DNA from: a virus
Strand: one strand, 5' to 3'
Length of the DNA stretch: 41,298 nucleotides
Virus record (IMG/VR): IMGVR_UViG_3300030329_002402
Coordinates: 1-41,298 of that record
Of this stretch, positions 31,927-40,206 are shown piece after piece. Within the stretch, counting starts at the first letter, position 1. Each line of letters begins with the position of its first letter. The notes below the pieces were generated by a model, which was given only the letters and a program-made list of their open reading frames with translations, had not been told where the DNA came from and made no database searches. The position numbers and the translations under genes were made by a program.

Positions 31927-32910
31927 TTACTTTAAACCTGTAAAATTAAATATAGGTTGCTGAAAGAACGGTTTTGTATACATACCACTAACAGGCTTAT
32001 TAGAACCAAATAGGTTTCCCATTTGAGCCTGTCTGAGACCACGCAGATAAAGAGGCTTTGCACGTCCTATAACTTCTTTATTCTGCCAGTATTCATGATC
32101 GTATAAATTTGGCGTAAAAGAACCTAACGTTGGTCTACCCCGCATAGAAACTTCAGGAAGTATAGGATCAGAAAATATATTTTTCAAATTACCAACAGCA
32201 CTTGCGGCTAAATCCTGCTCGTATGGTGATGCGCCACCAAGTAAACTGCCAACTGATGGCTGTAATGATTTCATGTAATCATAAGATAACTTATCGAAGG
32301 CACTGGCACCTTCTACTGGCTTAGTTAAATATTGTTCACCAAGAGGTTTATTTAAAAATTCTTTAGTTCCCTTACCAAGACCTCCAGCCTGACCTGCGCT
32401 AACTATGGAACTGCCTACATTAATAGCAAAATCTAATATAGCTTTTTCTTTATCTATTCTACCGCTTTCAATAGCCTGTTCTCTTATATCTTCAGCACCT
32501 TCAGTAACTCTACGTGCCTCTTCACCAGCAAATAACAAATTTTCAAGAGGTTTTGTATAACCAGTATCAATACGTTTTGCGCTCTTTATATACTCAGCTT
32601 TCTCCTTGCCTTCTTGAGCACCAGCTAAGGTGGTACCTATAAGACCTAATGTACCAGCCACTGCTGCGTAAGGCTGAAGACCGGGAACTTTAGCGGCGTA
32701 GGATGCTAAAGTAGTTAGCCCACTGAATAACTTCTTCCAAGAACCCCACTTCTTAGCCTTTCCACTACGAGATTTTTTTTCTTTATTATATCTCTTAATA
32801 GAAGCTTCTATATTGTCAACAGCGAGTTGTAATCTCTCACGTTCTGACTGACTTATACGTGATGCAGCTATTGCCGCTCTTGCTCCTGTTGATCTTGTAC
32901 GTAATGCCAT
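31927..32910 (-). CDS. Internal virion protein candidate (327 aa)
   Basis: The N-terminal third is a basic coiled coil (SERERLQLAVDNIEASIKRY, about 21-40). A hydrophobic Gly/Ala segment follows (PYAAVAGTLGLIGTTLAGAQ, about 80-99), then helices about 110-190 and a Pro/Gly-rich C-terminus. Basic coil plus hydrophobic helix is typical of small proteins ejected by podoviruses. A promoter-like sequence lies in the 73-nt gap upstream. There is no clear ribosome site. Confidence 0.55.
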   Translation of the reverse strand: MALRTRSTGARAAIAASRISQSERERLQLAVDNIEASIKRYNKEKKSRSGKAKKWGSWKKLFSGLTTLASYAAKVPGLQPYAAVAGTLGLIGTTLAGAQEGKEKAEYIKSAKRIDTGYTKPLENLLFAGEEARRVTEGAEDIREQAIESGRIDKEKAILDFAINVGSSIVSAGQAGGLGKGTKEFLNKPLGEQYLTKPVEGASAFDKLSYDYMKSLQPSVGSLLGGASPYEQDLAASAVGNLKNIFSDPILPEVSMRGRPTLGSFTPNLYDHEYWQNKEVIGRAKPLYLRGLRQAQMGNLFGSNKPVSGMYTKPFFQQPIFNFTGLK

Positions 32911-32938
32911 TAAAATATATAAGGTTTTATACGCTTAT

Positions 32939-32968
32939 AATATACATAATAATACTGTTTATTCTCAA
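32939..32968 (-). promoter_or_regulatory. Weak promoter candidate before the internal-virion genes
   Basis: On the minus strand TTGAGA (32963-32968) and TATATT (32939-32944) are separated by 18 nt, and TG precedes the -10. This is the only gap over 60 nt in the right block. AT-rich sequence makes chance matches common. Confidence 0.3.
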
Positions 32969-32983
32969 GGGTGTAAACCATAT

Positions 32984-33730
32984 CTATATCGCAGTTATTA
33001 AATGTCCGTTAAATTGAGTATATTGGGACAAATTTGTTGAGAAAGTATATTGATTATGACCACTATCATGATAAAAATATACTCCGATTGTGTCGGTTTT
33101 TTCCAATTTTAAATCAACCGATATACTTATCCATAAAGATACATCAGTTATAGCATAATTTATTCTTTTAGCCCTGACAGCAACTTGATTAGTTTGGCTT
33201 GTATGTTCTGCATTGGACTCATTTTTAAAAAGAGATATAGATAGTGAATCTTCAGCAGCCCAATCCCCAGCATCTGCATTTTTATCGTTATCGATAACTA
33301 TTTGGCTGTTAAAATTATAAATACCAGACACAGGAGAAGTAAAAACATTACTTGAAAAGTTACTTCCAATATCATATATAGAAGTATCAAATGTTACTCT
33401 TTCGTATTTAGCTGTTGTTAATTCCTGCTCATCTGAAGACGCACTTTGCCAGTAATGGAAGGCAGGCATATTTCTAAAATATGGAAAACCATGTATAGTT
33501 ATATCATTTTTTACAGTAAGATTTTTTTCTACGTATTGATTACCATCATAACTCATATAAGACTTCCAGAGCTTACCATACTTTTTTCTATATAGAGCTA
33601 ACTGTTTATTGTTGCTTTTTGTTATAGCTGTCTGACCATCTAACATACCACCGACAGACGGAGTACCATTAAATTCAGTAACGTCCTGCTTGGTATTGAT
33701 TAGTTTTCTTATGTCTCTATTATTAGACAT
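32984..33730 (-). CDS. C1q-like tail or receptor-binding protein
   Basis: This is a 248-residue protein. Residues about 18-75 look like a short fibre adaptor (GTPSVGGMLDGQTAI, GKLWKSYMSYDGNQYVEKNL). Residues about 86-248 match a C1q/TNF-type jelly roll: PAFHYWQ at the start, YERVTFDTS, FTSPVSGIYNFNSQIV, TDTIGVYFYHDS and a final QYTQFNGHLIT. Such trimeric heads are used by phages for receptor binding. It starts with TTAATG overlap to the propeller gene upstream, so the two are likely partners on the tail. Confidence 0.75.
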   Translation of the reverse strand: MSNNRDIRKLINTKQDVTEFNGTPSVGGMLDGQTAITKSNNKQLALYRKKYGKLWKSYMSYDGNQYVEKNLTVKNDITIHGFPYFRNMPAFHYWQSASSDEQELTTAKYERVTFDTSIYDIGSNFSSNVFTSPVSGIYNFNSQIVIDNDKNADAGDWAAEDSLSISLFKNESNAEHTSQTNQVAVRAKRINYAITDVSLWISISVDLKLEKTDTIGVYFYHDSGHNQYTFSTNLSQYTQFNGHLITAI

Positions 33731-36700
33731 TAAGTTACAACCTTATTTTTTATTGCCCTGTACTCTATAGTCATATCATTTATTTGGTACAAACCAGCAT
33801 TCGGTTTAAATCTTATCATTATACTTTGACATGATATTGGTGATGACGGTGTAAGCTTTACAACATCCCATAGATCTGAAGTGTCAACAAGATTGCCTGT
33901 AAAACTTCCACCACCATTAGAAACATAATCACTCTTACCATCAATCGCATAGGAAAAAGGAGTGGTCTCAGCATTGTCAGATTTATATGTTACAGATATA
34001 GAATATATCTTTTTAATAATTCCGGGTAATCCAAAATCAATATCACGGGTAATTATAATACACCCAGTAGTAGAAACTGGTATAGGTAAATATTTATAAA
34101 ATTCAACATCACTTGATGCGTCATACTTACCAACAGTTAAATTATTATTCCAATCCGTAACAAAGTTAGTATATGTATGACCATGTGTAAATATCTGTGT
34201 ATTATAAACCCATCCACCGCTATCAAAATCATAAATAAAACCTTGATTTGTAGTTGATGATGAATTATTAGGAGATTTAAACATAATTAATGAGTTACTC
34301 ATTGGGTCATACCCCAACATAACATCTTTAACATTAGCTGAACCGCGAGCAAATGAATACCATGCAGGAGTCGAAGCATTATCATCAGTAGATTCGCTAA
34401 CTCCAATTATTTTTTCAATAAGATTTGAAACCTTACTGCCATCATAAATAAAACATCCAGATTCATTAACCCAAGAAACTCCATATGGTGTTCTTGTAAC
34501 GCTAAATGGTTTATTAACACCGAAGTATTTTATAGTATCCTCCAAATACCAGTTAGCAGGACTTGGATTGGCTATATTTATAATATGAACTAAGTTATGT
34601 TTAAAAGCAATCAGCCTGTCTGCATACGTTTCTAATGCAGTATACTCTCCGTAATCACCCTTGGATACGTCTATAAAATTAGGCTCAGGAAACGTATCAA
34701 ATTTATTAATCTCACTATACATTATTCTATCGCCATGCTTTTCAAGTTCACCACTTCCACCAAATATTTTTAAATTAGCTACAAACGTCCTGCGGTTAGC
34801 AATGACTGAAGACTTATACATTTCTCCCTTACCACCAATAGAAAGAAACTTAACGTCTGGAGAGAACCCATTAATAGTCTCATACGTATCTATATTAGGA
34901 GCAATAGAATTACCAGTTGCATTACCTAAGACATAGTAACCTTCACCAGATTGGTACATCCAAGGAACATGATTACCATTAAGTGTCATACGTACGCCCT
35001 TAACTATATCTATATCAGCAAGCAACGTAAGGTCATCAGTAGTATTCTGCTTCCTAATATAGATTCTTCCGCCAGTTACCCTACCATTATATGCAAAATC
35101 AGCATATATAGAAACACGTAACGCGACTGCACCAGCGCAAGTATGCGTACCAACTCCTATATTAGTACCATCATCACCATCGCTCATCTTAATTGGTAAC
35201 GATTCCTGATTACCATCATAAATAAATGACTGATAAAACTCATACGTAGCGGTTTCCCAATCTCCATCTGCTGTGCCATCACTAACACCTATATTAAAAC
35301 CTAATCCACGATTAATAATAGGAGTATCTTCATGGTTGTTTACATCAGGAGCTGTACCTACAAGCTTACCTCCATAAATCCTTTTGTATGTAACGAACTC
35401 ATCTTCACCAGCTTCCTTAGTACAAAATAAAAACTCTTTTGGAGCTGTGCCTAAATCATCACCTATGCTTATAACTTCACCTGTTTGACACTGACTCTCA
35501 TCTATCTTTATAGCACTACTTGTATCTTCAAAAACAAAAGCATTATTTCTATAAACAGTTATATTATCGAGGTCTGAATGCTGGGAGCTTGTTGTGGAAA
35601 TATTTCTAATGTGTAAAAAAGAAGTAGTATCTACAGCAGTGAAAGCATTTTTTAATTTATTACCAGCAGATGCAGACGTACCAACCGATACAGATTCAGC
35701 AGAACTATTCCAGCTATTTGTATTACTTAAGCTAAATTGAACATTGCTATTTCCTCCAGAAATAATATCAAAACCAACCTGATAATCTACTCCAGCTACT
35801 GTAGCTATAGCTAAGTATGCACTACCTGCCGCACTCGCACTATTTGTAAATATACCAGTACCTCCAGAATGGACGAATGTAGCATTTGAAGCTACAAAGC
35901 CATCACTATCTATTGCAGTTGTACCAGCATCACCATTATTACCACCAAAATCAAATATATTATCATCTGGATCAAGTAAATCAGCAAAAAAAGTTTTCTG
36001 AGCACTTGAAAGCATAGAACTCATAAACCCCTGAACTCTAATATTTGTTGATGCAGCTGAACGTTTTTGATTTGCTACACCACGATACTCACTATAAAAA
36101 TTAGTGTTAGCTGATGTAGCCCCAGTTGCAGTACTGCTATGCTCATCGTCTGGTAGATTAGCATTTGTACCGCTCGACTCCCCAACATTTGATGAATTGA
36201 CATAGCATAAAGTAAGACTTCCATTCTCAGTGGATGAAACACCAGTAGCCTTTGGCGGGTTAAGAGTGTTAGGGTGTTCTTGCCACTCTGAAAATACTGG
36301 AGCATTTACATGACCAAACTGATCTCTCTGTATATATCCATACCACTTTATTAGACTCGTATTCTCTTCATTTATATTACATACACGTAATGCCTCATCA
36401 ATAAAGTGATATATATACTTAGCATTATTACCATCAAGAGTAGGCTTAATTACCGCAGCAGTCCATCCGTTATCTTTCGCACTGTAATCACTGGTTGCAT
36501 TAGATGACCATACATCAATGTTGCCAGCACTATCTACGTCACCCAATGCTACAAGTTTATCACCAGTGGCTCTTATTACATCTATCTGTGGGTCAGTTGA
36601 ACCAGCACTACTTTCTGATGTAATAGGATTCCCTTTTAATACATAATAAACATCCCCGTTTGAACCTAATGAAGTACCATCAGTGGTAATATCAGATACA

Positions 36701-36858
36701 AAAAACACACCGTTATTACTTGCAGTCCCAGTTATTTTTATAGTATCACCAATCTTTATAAGATTTTGAGTATTACTATTATCAGAGGTATATATAGTAC
36801 TATTGGCATTATTAGTTCCACCTTCAAGTAACATATATCCTTCTTGTGGGACTGCCAT
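33730..36858 (-). CDS. Large tail nozzle or propeller protein with inserted sugar-binding-like domain
   Basis: The 1042-residue protein contains a beta-propeller-like region in its second half, with segments such as DYGEYTALETYADRLIAFKH and PYGVSWVNESGCFIYDG. These recur in tail 'stabilisation' or nozzle proteins of environmental podoviruses. A C-terminal jelly roll follows (about 900-1042). Residues about 305-440 resemble a carbohydrate-binding jelly roll (VAGVDYQVGFDIISGGNSNV, LKNAFTAV, LDNITVYR) inserted before the propeller. The start at 36858 has AAGG 5 nt upstream. The small upstream gene probably supplies its N-terminal domain. Confidence 0.6.
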   Translation of the reverse strand: MAVPQEGYMLLEGGTNNANSTIYTSDNSNTQNLIKIGDTIKITGTASNNGVFFVSDITTDGTSLGSNGDVYYVLKGNPITSESSAGSTDPQIDVIRATGDKLVALGDVDSAGNIDVWSSNATSDYSAKDNGWTAAVIKPTLDGNNAKYIYHFIDEALRVCNINEENTSLIKWYGYIQRDQFGHVNAPVFSEWQEHPNTLNPPKATGVSSTENGSLTLCYVNSSNVGESSGTNANLPDDEHSSTATGATSANTNFYSEYRGVANQKRSAASTNIRVQGFMSSMLSSAQKTFFADLLDPDDNIFDFGGNNGDAGTTAIDSDGFVASNATFVHSGGTGIFTNSASAAGSAYLAIATVAGVDYQVGFDIISGGNSNVQFSLSNTNSWNSSAESVSVGTSASAGNKLKNAFTAVDTTSFLHIRNISTTSSQHSDLDNITVYRNNAFVFEDTSSAIKIDESQCQTGEVISIGDDLGTAPKEFLFCTKEAGEDEFVTYKRIYGGKLVGTAPDVNNHEDTPIINRGLGFNIGVSDGTADGDWETATYEFYQSFIYDGNQESLPIKMSDGDDGTNIGVGTHTCAGAVALRVSIYADFAYNGRVTGGRIYIRKQNTTDDLTLLADIDIVKGVRMTLNGNHVPWMYQSGEGYYVLGNATGNSIAPNIDTYETINGFSPDVKFLSIGGKGEMYKSSVIANRRTFVANLKIFGGSGELEKHGDRIMYSEINKFDTFPEPNFIDVSKGDYGEYTALETYADRLIAFKHNLVHIINIANPSPANWYLEDTIKYFGVNKPFSVTRTPYGVSWVNESGCFIYDGSKVSNLIEKIIGVSESTDDNASTPAWYSFARGSANVKDVMLGYDPMSNSLIMFKSPNNSSSTTNQGFIYDFDSGGWVYNTQIFTHGHTYTNFVTDWNNNLTVGKYDASSDVEFYKYLPIPVSTTGCIIITRDIDFGLPGIIKKIYSISVTYKSDNAETTPFSYAIDGKSDYVSNGGGSFTGNLVDTSDLWDVVKLTPSSPISCQSIMIRFKPNAGLYQINDMTIEYRAIKNKVVT

Positions 36859-36860
36859 AA

Positions 36861-37274
36861 CTACCTTGGGGTATCTTCCATTACTGTATCCATAGCGGGA
36901 TCATCTGGATTAGTAACGGTTTTAACAAAACTTATCTCACCATTACTTGTCCCAATCGCAAGCGAAGTACCACTTTTAGTTTCATTGATGGTCTGTGTAT
37001 TGTCCCTGCCATGATCGGACTCGAAATAAAATAAACCGTAACCGCCTGAACCTACAAGGTTAGCTGTTCTTTCTACAATGTATTCTGATAAATCTGTACT
37101 ACCGTCCTGATCTTCTACGTGAGGATAGAGCTTGCCAGCAGTTTTGATTTTACCCAAGGCGTCAATAGACATATTCTGTATGGAAGTAGATTCATTTTCC
37201 TTTAAGTCTCTTGGGTCTCTTCTAATATTTATGCCACCAGACCAATCACGTATAGTATAGTACTGCTTAGGCAT
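36861..37274 (-). CDS. N-terminal part of the tail nozzle protein as a separate gene
   Basis: The 137-residue protein begins MPKQYYTIRDWSGGINIRRD. That GGxNxRxxPxDLKENE pattern is how full-length nozzle or stabilisation proteins usually begin, followed by xNMxxDxxGxxK. Here the frame stops after residue 137 and the following gene starts 2 nt later in another frame. Either the family is split here, or one base is missing or added. Its own start overlaps the endopeptidase stop by TAATG. Confidence 0.6.
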   Translation of the reverse strand: MPKQYYTIRDWSGGINIRRDPRDLKENESTSIQNMSIDALGKIKTAGKLYPHVEDQDGSTDLSEYIVERTANLVGSGGYGLFYFESDHGRDNTQTINETKSGTSLAIGTSNGEISFVKTVTNPDDPAMDTVMEDTPR

Positions 37275-37654
37275 TAGTCTCTTAATTCTATATGGACAAG
37301 GTCATCAAAGTTATTATCTTTGATCTCACCGTCACTATCCCAATCGCCACCCCAACGTATTTTAATACCCAATTGCTGACCTATACCACGTACCATACCA
37401 CCCATATAATGAAACCTTTCACGGTCATTCCAATCAATAGGATATGGAGCAACGTCAACTGCTTTACCTTCCATGTGCTTTGAATACTTAACTTTAGTAG
37501 CACCCTTTTCAAGAAGTTCTTTCTGTCTTTCCTCTGTACGTATGCCTTCAATAATAGTAACGTCCATAATTTTTATAAGCTCATTAAGAACGTTAACAAG
37601 TTTTACGTTAATGCCCTTCAGTCTTTTTCTTGACACTCTTCCAAACTTAGGCAT
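37274..37654 (-). CDS. M15-type peptidoglycan endopeptidase (endolysin)
   Basis: The 126-residue protein begins MPKFGRVSRKRLKGINVKLV. It has the M15/VanY-like zinc site: SKHMEGKAVDVAP (His and Asp ligands, about 59-71) and DDLVHIELRD near the end (third His). GIRTEERQKELLEKGATK precedes it, as in L-Ala-D-Glu endopeptidases and T5-type endolysins. It cuts the peptide part of the cell wall. The start at 37654 uses the TAATG overlap with the upstream stop; the frame extends 5 codons further. It would act together with the neighbouring membrane proteins. Confidence 0.85.
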   Translation of the reverse strand: MPKFGRVSRKRLKGINVKLVNVLNELIKIMDVTIIEGIRTEERQKELLEKGATKVKYSKHMEGKAVDVAPYPIDWNDRERFHYMGGMVRGIGQQLGIKIRWGGDWDSDGEIKDNNFDDLVHIELRD

Positions 37655-37893
37655 TAGAATATACCCCATTTAGCCTTAACAACTGCTTTGCCAACATCAA
37701 TTAATTCTTTCATGACAGCGTCTTTTTCTTTCTTAGTAAGCTTACCATCTGCATAAGCTTCTTCTAATTTCTTAAAAACATCAACGCATTCTTTGACAAT
37801 GTTTTTATACTTAGCGGCTACAAGAGTAGCAAAACCTGCTACGATTACACCTAAAAGATAAAAAGCATTTGCCCAACTTATCCATTCACTCAT
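37654..37893 (-). CDS. Holin-like membrane protein (79 aa)
   Basis: The protein begins MSEWISWANAFYLLGVIVAG. One membrane helix (about 10-28) is followed by a charged helical region (VFKKLEEAYADGKLTKKEKD). The YADGKLTKxE pattern recurs in small phage holin-superfamily proteins. It lies directly before the endopeptidase gene with start/stop overlaps at both ends, a typical holin-endolysin arrangement. Confidence 0.65.
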   Translation of the reverse strand: MSEWISWANAFYLLGVIVAGFATLVAAKYKNIVKECVDVFKKLEEAYADGKLTKKEKDAVMKELIDVGKAVVKAKWGIF

Positions 37894-38129
37894 TATATTA
37901 ACCTCATTATTATTGACACTATTACAGGCATAATAAGGATACCGATAGAACCAACCGTAGTTATTTTAGTTAGATTAGTTTTATTATCCTGCACTTGCCC
38001 ATTTATTTTTTCAATATGTTTCTCAATTCTTTGTAGTGTTTTAAAAATACTTATTTGTCGTTCTTCTAATTTAACAAGCCTTGCTGTATTTTCAGCTCTA
38101 TATTCTGCAACTGATTTACTATTTGACAT
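37893..38129 (-). CDS. Coiled-coil protein with C-terminal membrane anchor (78 aa)
   Basis: The protein begins MSNSKSVAEYRAENTARLVK. It forms a coiled coil about 15-52 and one C-terminal membrane helix (about 58-77, VGSIGILIMPVIVSIIMRLI). It has the same layout as the protein at 8455-8676 in the other half. It overlaps the preceding gene by 11 nt. It may be a lysis accessory such as a spanin-like or antiholin protein, which is inference. Confidence 0.55.
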   Translation of the reverse strand: MSNSKSVAEYRAENTARLVKLEERQISIFKTLQRIEKHIEKINGQVQDNKTNLTKITTVGSIGILIMPVIVSIIMRLI

Positions 38130-38403
38130 TTCTTATTCTATCTAATTCTTTTTCAAGATAATCAATACGTTGATTCTGTTTTATATCAGCAGGTATTTCA
38201 GCATCCTGATTTGCGTCTGCATCTTCTTCAATTCTAATTATATGTTCTTCATTCATAGCTACCTGATATTCAAGAAAAGATATTCTTGAATTTAATTCTC
38301 CATACCCATACACAAGAGCACCAATGAAAGCAACAGCCTGTATAATCATTGGTAAACTTATATTTAAGCTACTGTTATCTGATATAGGTTTAATGTCTGC
38401 CAT
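38119..38403 (-). CDS. Membrane-anchored coiled-coil protein, paralogue of 39095 (94 aa)
   Basis: After a short N-terminal region (MADIKPISDNSSLNISLPMI) comes one membrane helix containing AFIGALVYGYGELNSRISFL. A coiled coil with acidic stretches follows. The VYGYxxLxSRIxxLE block also occurs at 39095-39430, so the two are probably duplicated genes. It overlaps both neighbours. A lysis or envelope role is inferred from topology only. Confidence 0.55.
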   Translation of the reverse strand: MADIKPISDNSSLNISLPMIIQAVAFIGALVYGYGELNSRISFLEYQVAMNEEHIIRIEEDADANQDAEIPADIKQNQRIDYLEKELDRIRNVK

Positions 38404-38710
38404 TGATTCTGCTTACACTTCCTTTTACTTCCATCATTACGTCTGAAAGGTCATTAACTTCCTTAATCATGTCTTCATGCCTTCTGTCTCTAATATCATC
38501 AGACTTATTCCATCTGTCTATTAATTTAATAATCATTCCTTCCATATTCTCAAGAGTTTCACTCTGTCCTTTATTTTCAATACGCAAATCCTCCAACGAT
38601 TCCTGTTGCTTCGCACTCTTCTGACTTAAAGAAACAACAAGGTAGACAAACATGGCTCCTACCACACCTATCATTCCAGCTTCGCTGTATACTGCTAAAA
38701 AATCTATCAT
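38390..38710 (-). CDS. BhlA-type small membrane protein candidate (106 aa)
   Basis: The protein begins MIDFLAVYSEAGMIGVVGAM. An N-terminal membrane helix (about 10-28) is followed by a long charged coiled coil. This matches the layout of BhlA-type bacteriocin/holin proteins, but family membership cannot be shown by eye. Overlaps of TAATG (38710) and 14 nt (38390) tie it to its neighbours. Confidence 0.5.
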   Translation of the reverse strand: MIDFLAVYSEAGMIGVVGAMFVYLVVSLSQKSAKQQESLEDLRIENKGQSETLENMEGMIIKLIDRWNKSDDIRDRRHEDMIKEVNDLSDVMMEVKGSVSRINGRH

Positions 38711-38781
38711 TAGTTCTTTTTATTTTTACTATGAACTTCTACATAATTATGTATTTTTGCAAGCATCTCGCTAAAAGACAT
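38710..38781 (-). CDS. Tiny open frame between membrane-protein genes
   Basis: This 23-codon frame (MSFSEMLAKIHNYVEVHSKN and three more residues) ends in TAATG, overlapping the next start as the neighbouring genes do. In the same frame a TTG at 38820 overlaps the previous stop (TTGA). It would add 13 basic residues and fill the only gap in this run of overlapping genes. No good ribosome site precedes either start. Translation is likely by position but unproven. Confidence 0.35.
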   Translation of the reverse strand: MSFSEMLAKIHNYVEVHSKNKKN

Positions 38782-38816
38782 GGCTTTTACTTTCTTTTTT
38801 TCTTTCTTCAATTTAT

Positions 38817-39155
38817 TCAATTCTTATGTTTAATTATAAGTGAACCATGCTTTGATACAACTTTATTAAGAATTGCCAATGTTTCTCCACCGATACAATC
38901 CGGACACCAGCATTCATCTGTGCCATATTCAGGATGATTAAACTTAAATCTTTTCATTGTCTGTCTATGAGTTTCCTCAACAAGATTACCTTTGAAGTTA
39001 ATTCTTTCTCTCCTTATAGGAATAAAATGAAAATCTTCAAGGTGGTCATAAAACTTAGTTTTTTCCATCTTTATTGAGCATAGTAAACATTTAGTTATTT
39101 TCGCTTTTTCTTTCTCCAGCTTAACGGATTCAAGTTTAATTCTTTTTTGTACCAT
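38817..39155 (-). CDS. Zinc-finger-like protein (112 aa)
   Basis: The protein begins MVQKRIKLESVKLEKEKAKI. It has CLLC followed by HLEDFH (about 23-43), a C2H2-type spacing, and a second cluster of CWCPDC (about 82-87). A function in DNA or RNA binding is inferred. The start at 39155 has AGGA 6 nt upstream, although it overlaps the previous gene by 61 nt. A later Met at 39068 would avoid the overlap but has no better site. Confidence 0.55.
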   Translation of the reverse strand: MVQKRIKLESVKLEKEKAKITKCLLCSIKMEKTKFYDHLEDFHFIPIRRERINFKGNLVEETHRQTMKRFKFNHPEYGTDECWCPDCIGGETLAILNKVVSKHGSLIIKHKN

Positions 39156-39430
39156 TCAATTTCCTGTTCCATTTTAGCATAGCGTATCTGCTCATCTTCT
39201 ATATGCTTACTAACTAATTCAGCAATCTGGGCATCTGAAGTAGCCATCCCTTGTTCGAGGGTTTCAATCCTTGAGATAAGATTCCAATAACCATAAACCA
39301 GCATCCCGCAAAGAAATAAAATCTGTCCCAGCCATTTAATGTTAAGTTGTACTGAAAAATTGTCATCCACGATAGCGGTTCGATAACTTCGTGCTGTAGC
39401 TGGCTTTTCATTTATGATTTTATCAGCCAT
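39095..39430 (-). CDS. Membrane-anchored coiled-coil protein (111 aa)
   Basis: It begins MADKIINEKPATARSYRTAI. A membrane helix (about 35-53, QILFLCGMLVYGYWNLISRI) is followed by a coiled coil and a very basic tail (SWRKKKRK). It shares its membrane block with the gene at 38119-38403. The ATG lies inside the end of a 30-aa membrane peptide gene, so translation is probably coupled. No clear ribosome site is present. Confidence 0.5.
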   Translation of the reverse strand: MADKIINEKPATARSYRTAIVDDNFSVQLNIKWLGQILFLCGMLVYGYWNLISRIETLEQGMATSDAQIAELVSKHIEDEQIRYAKMEQEIEWYKKELNLNPLSWRKKKRK

Positions 39431-39504
39431 GACATAACATAAGACATAACAACCACAAATATTATAAGACCAATCCAGAAATGATATTCTTTATCTTCAT
39501 TCAT
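39412..39504 (-). CDS. Tiny membrane peptide (30 aa)
   Basis: This encodes MNEDKEYHFWIGLIIFVVVM followed by SYVMSWLIKS, one membrane helix with an acidic N-terminus and basic C-terminus. It overlaps the preceding stop by 8 nt and the next gene by 19 nt. Such peptides occur as holins, pinholins or toxin-like proteins. Its coherent topology and placement support translation. Confidence 0.45.
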   Translation of the reverse strand: MNEDKEYHFWIGLIIFVVVMSYVMSWLIKS

Positions 39505-39619
39505 TTAAACATTTTGTTAATCTTTTTACTACTTTACTCCAAGCTCTTTTAGACCATTTTCTACTGGCTATAATAAGCATTGCCTTTTCTCTTAGAATTT
39601 CTTCTTGATTTAGGGTCAT
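39497..39619 (-). CDS. Small basic helical peptide (40 aa)
   Basis: The frame starts at ATG 39619, overlapping the previous stop (ATGA). It encodes MTLNQEEILREKAMLIIASR and a basic second half (KWSKRAWSKVVKRLTKCLNE). It looks like an amphipathic basic helix. Function is unknown. It overlaps the next gene by 8 nt, continuing the coupled series. Confidence 0.4.
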   Translation of the reverse strand: MTLNQEEILREKAMLIIASRKWSKRAWSKVVKRLTKCLNE

Positions 39620-39738
39620 ATTTCCAAACCACCTATTGACCACCCTGAATCACATCCAAAAAAAGATGCAATAATAATTAAAATACATAAAAGTATTAAA
39701 ATAAATGTTGCAAAAACTTTTACTTCATTTGTTTGCAT
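39616..39738 (-). CDS. Tiny putative lipoprotein (40 aa)
   Basis: The frame encodes MQTNEVKVFATFILILLCIL and then IIIASFFGCDSGWSIGGLEI. A hydrophobic signal-like helix ends in FFGC-D, an imperfect lipobox with a Cys at residue 29. If cleaved, the mature part would be only 12 residues, shorter than usual outer-membrane spanins. It may instead be an anchored membrane peptide. Its stop overlaps the next start (ATGA). Confidence 0.45.
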   Translation of the reverse strand: MQTNEVKVFATFILILLCILIIIASFFGCDSGWSIGGLEI

Positions 39739-39750
39739 ATGACCATCCAA

Positions 39751-40206
39751 TCATCTTTTAACTTTTAAATACTTTGTCTCTTGATTACTAATAAACACAG
39801 ATACTATCCTTGATAGTAATTCTGATTTAGTTTCACTTGAACTATAAGAAATACCTCGTTTGTCATAAAAATCTTTTATTTCATCTTTTGTATTTGAGTC
39901 TGTAGGGTAATCTGCTTGTGATGTAGCAACTCCATTTATAAGATGATGCTTGCCAATTAGAACTCTACCATGTCCATTTTCATGTTTTTTAGCACATTCA
40001 TCAACGTAGTATTCTTCTATATTCTTAAAACTATCTGATCGCCTTACGACAGAGCCATCTACTTCTACAAAATAATCATATCCAGACGTAGGGTAAGTCA
40101 AGGTTTCAACAGTTCCATCTTTGTATGTCTTGGTTCGGGTGATCCCGGGAGTGGTATTTTTATGGAGCCTGATACGATGACCTTGACTACACCTACGGAT
40201 TATCAT
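39751..40206 (-). CDS. Hypothetical protein with C-terminal HeH-like domain (151 aa)
   Basis: The N-terminal part is beta-rich (MIIRRCSQGHRIRLHKNTTP, TYPTSGYDYFVEVDGSVVRR). The C-terminal region about 105-140 (TKDEIKDFYDKRGISYSSSE, KSELLSRIV) has the HeH/LEM-like pattern also seen at 2558-2794. It abuts the previous gene's stop without a gap. Position after the fibre gene suggests a fibre or virion accessory, which is inference. Confidence 0.55.
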   Translation of the reverse strand: MIIRRCSQGHRIRLHKNTTPGITRTKTYKDGTVETLTYPTSGYDYFVEVDGSVVRRSDSFKNIEEYYVDECAKKHENGHGRVLIGKHHLINGVATSQADYPTDSNTKDEIKDFYDKRGISYSSSETKSELLSRIVSVFISNQETKYLKVKR

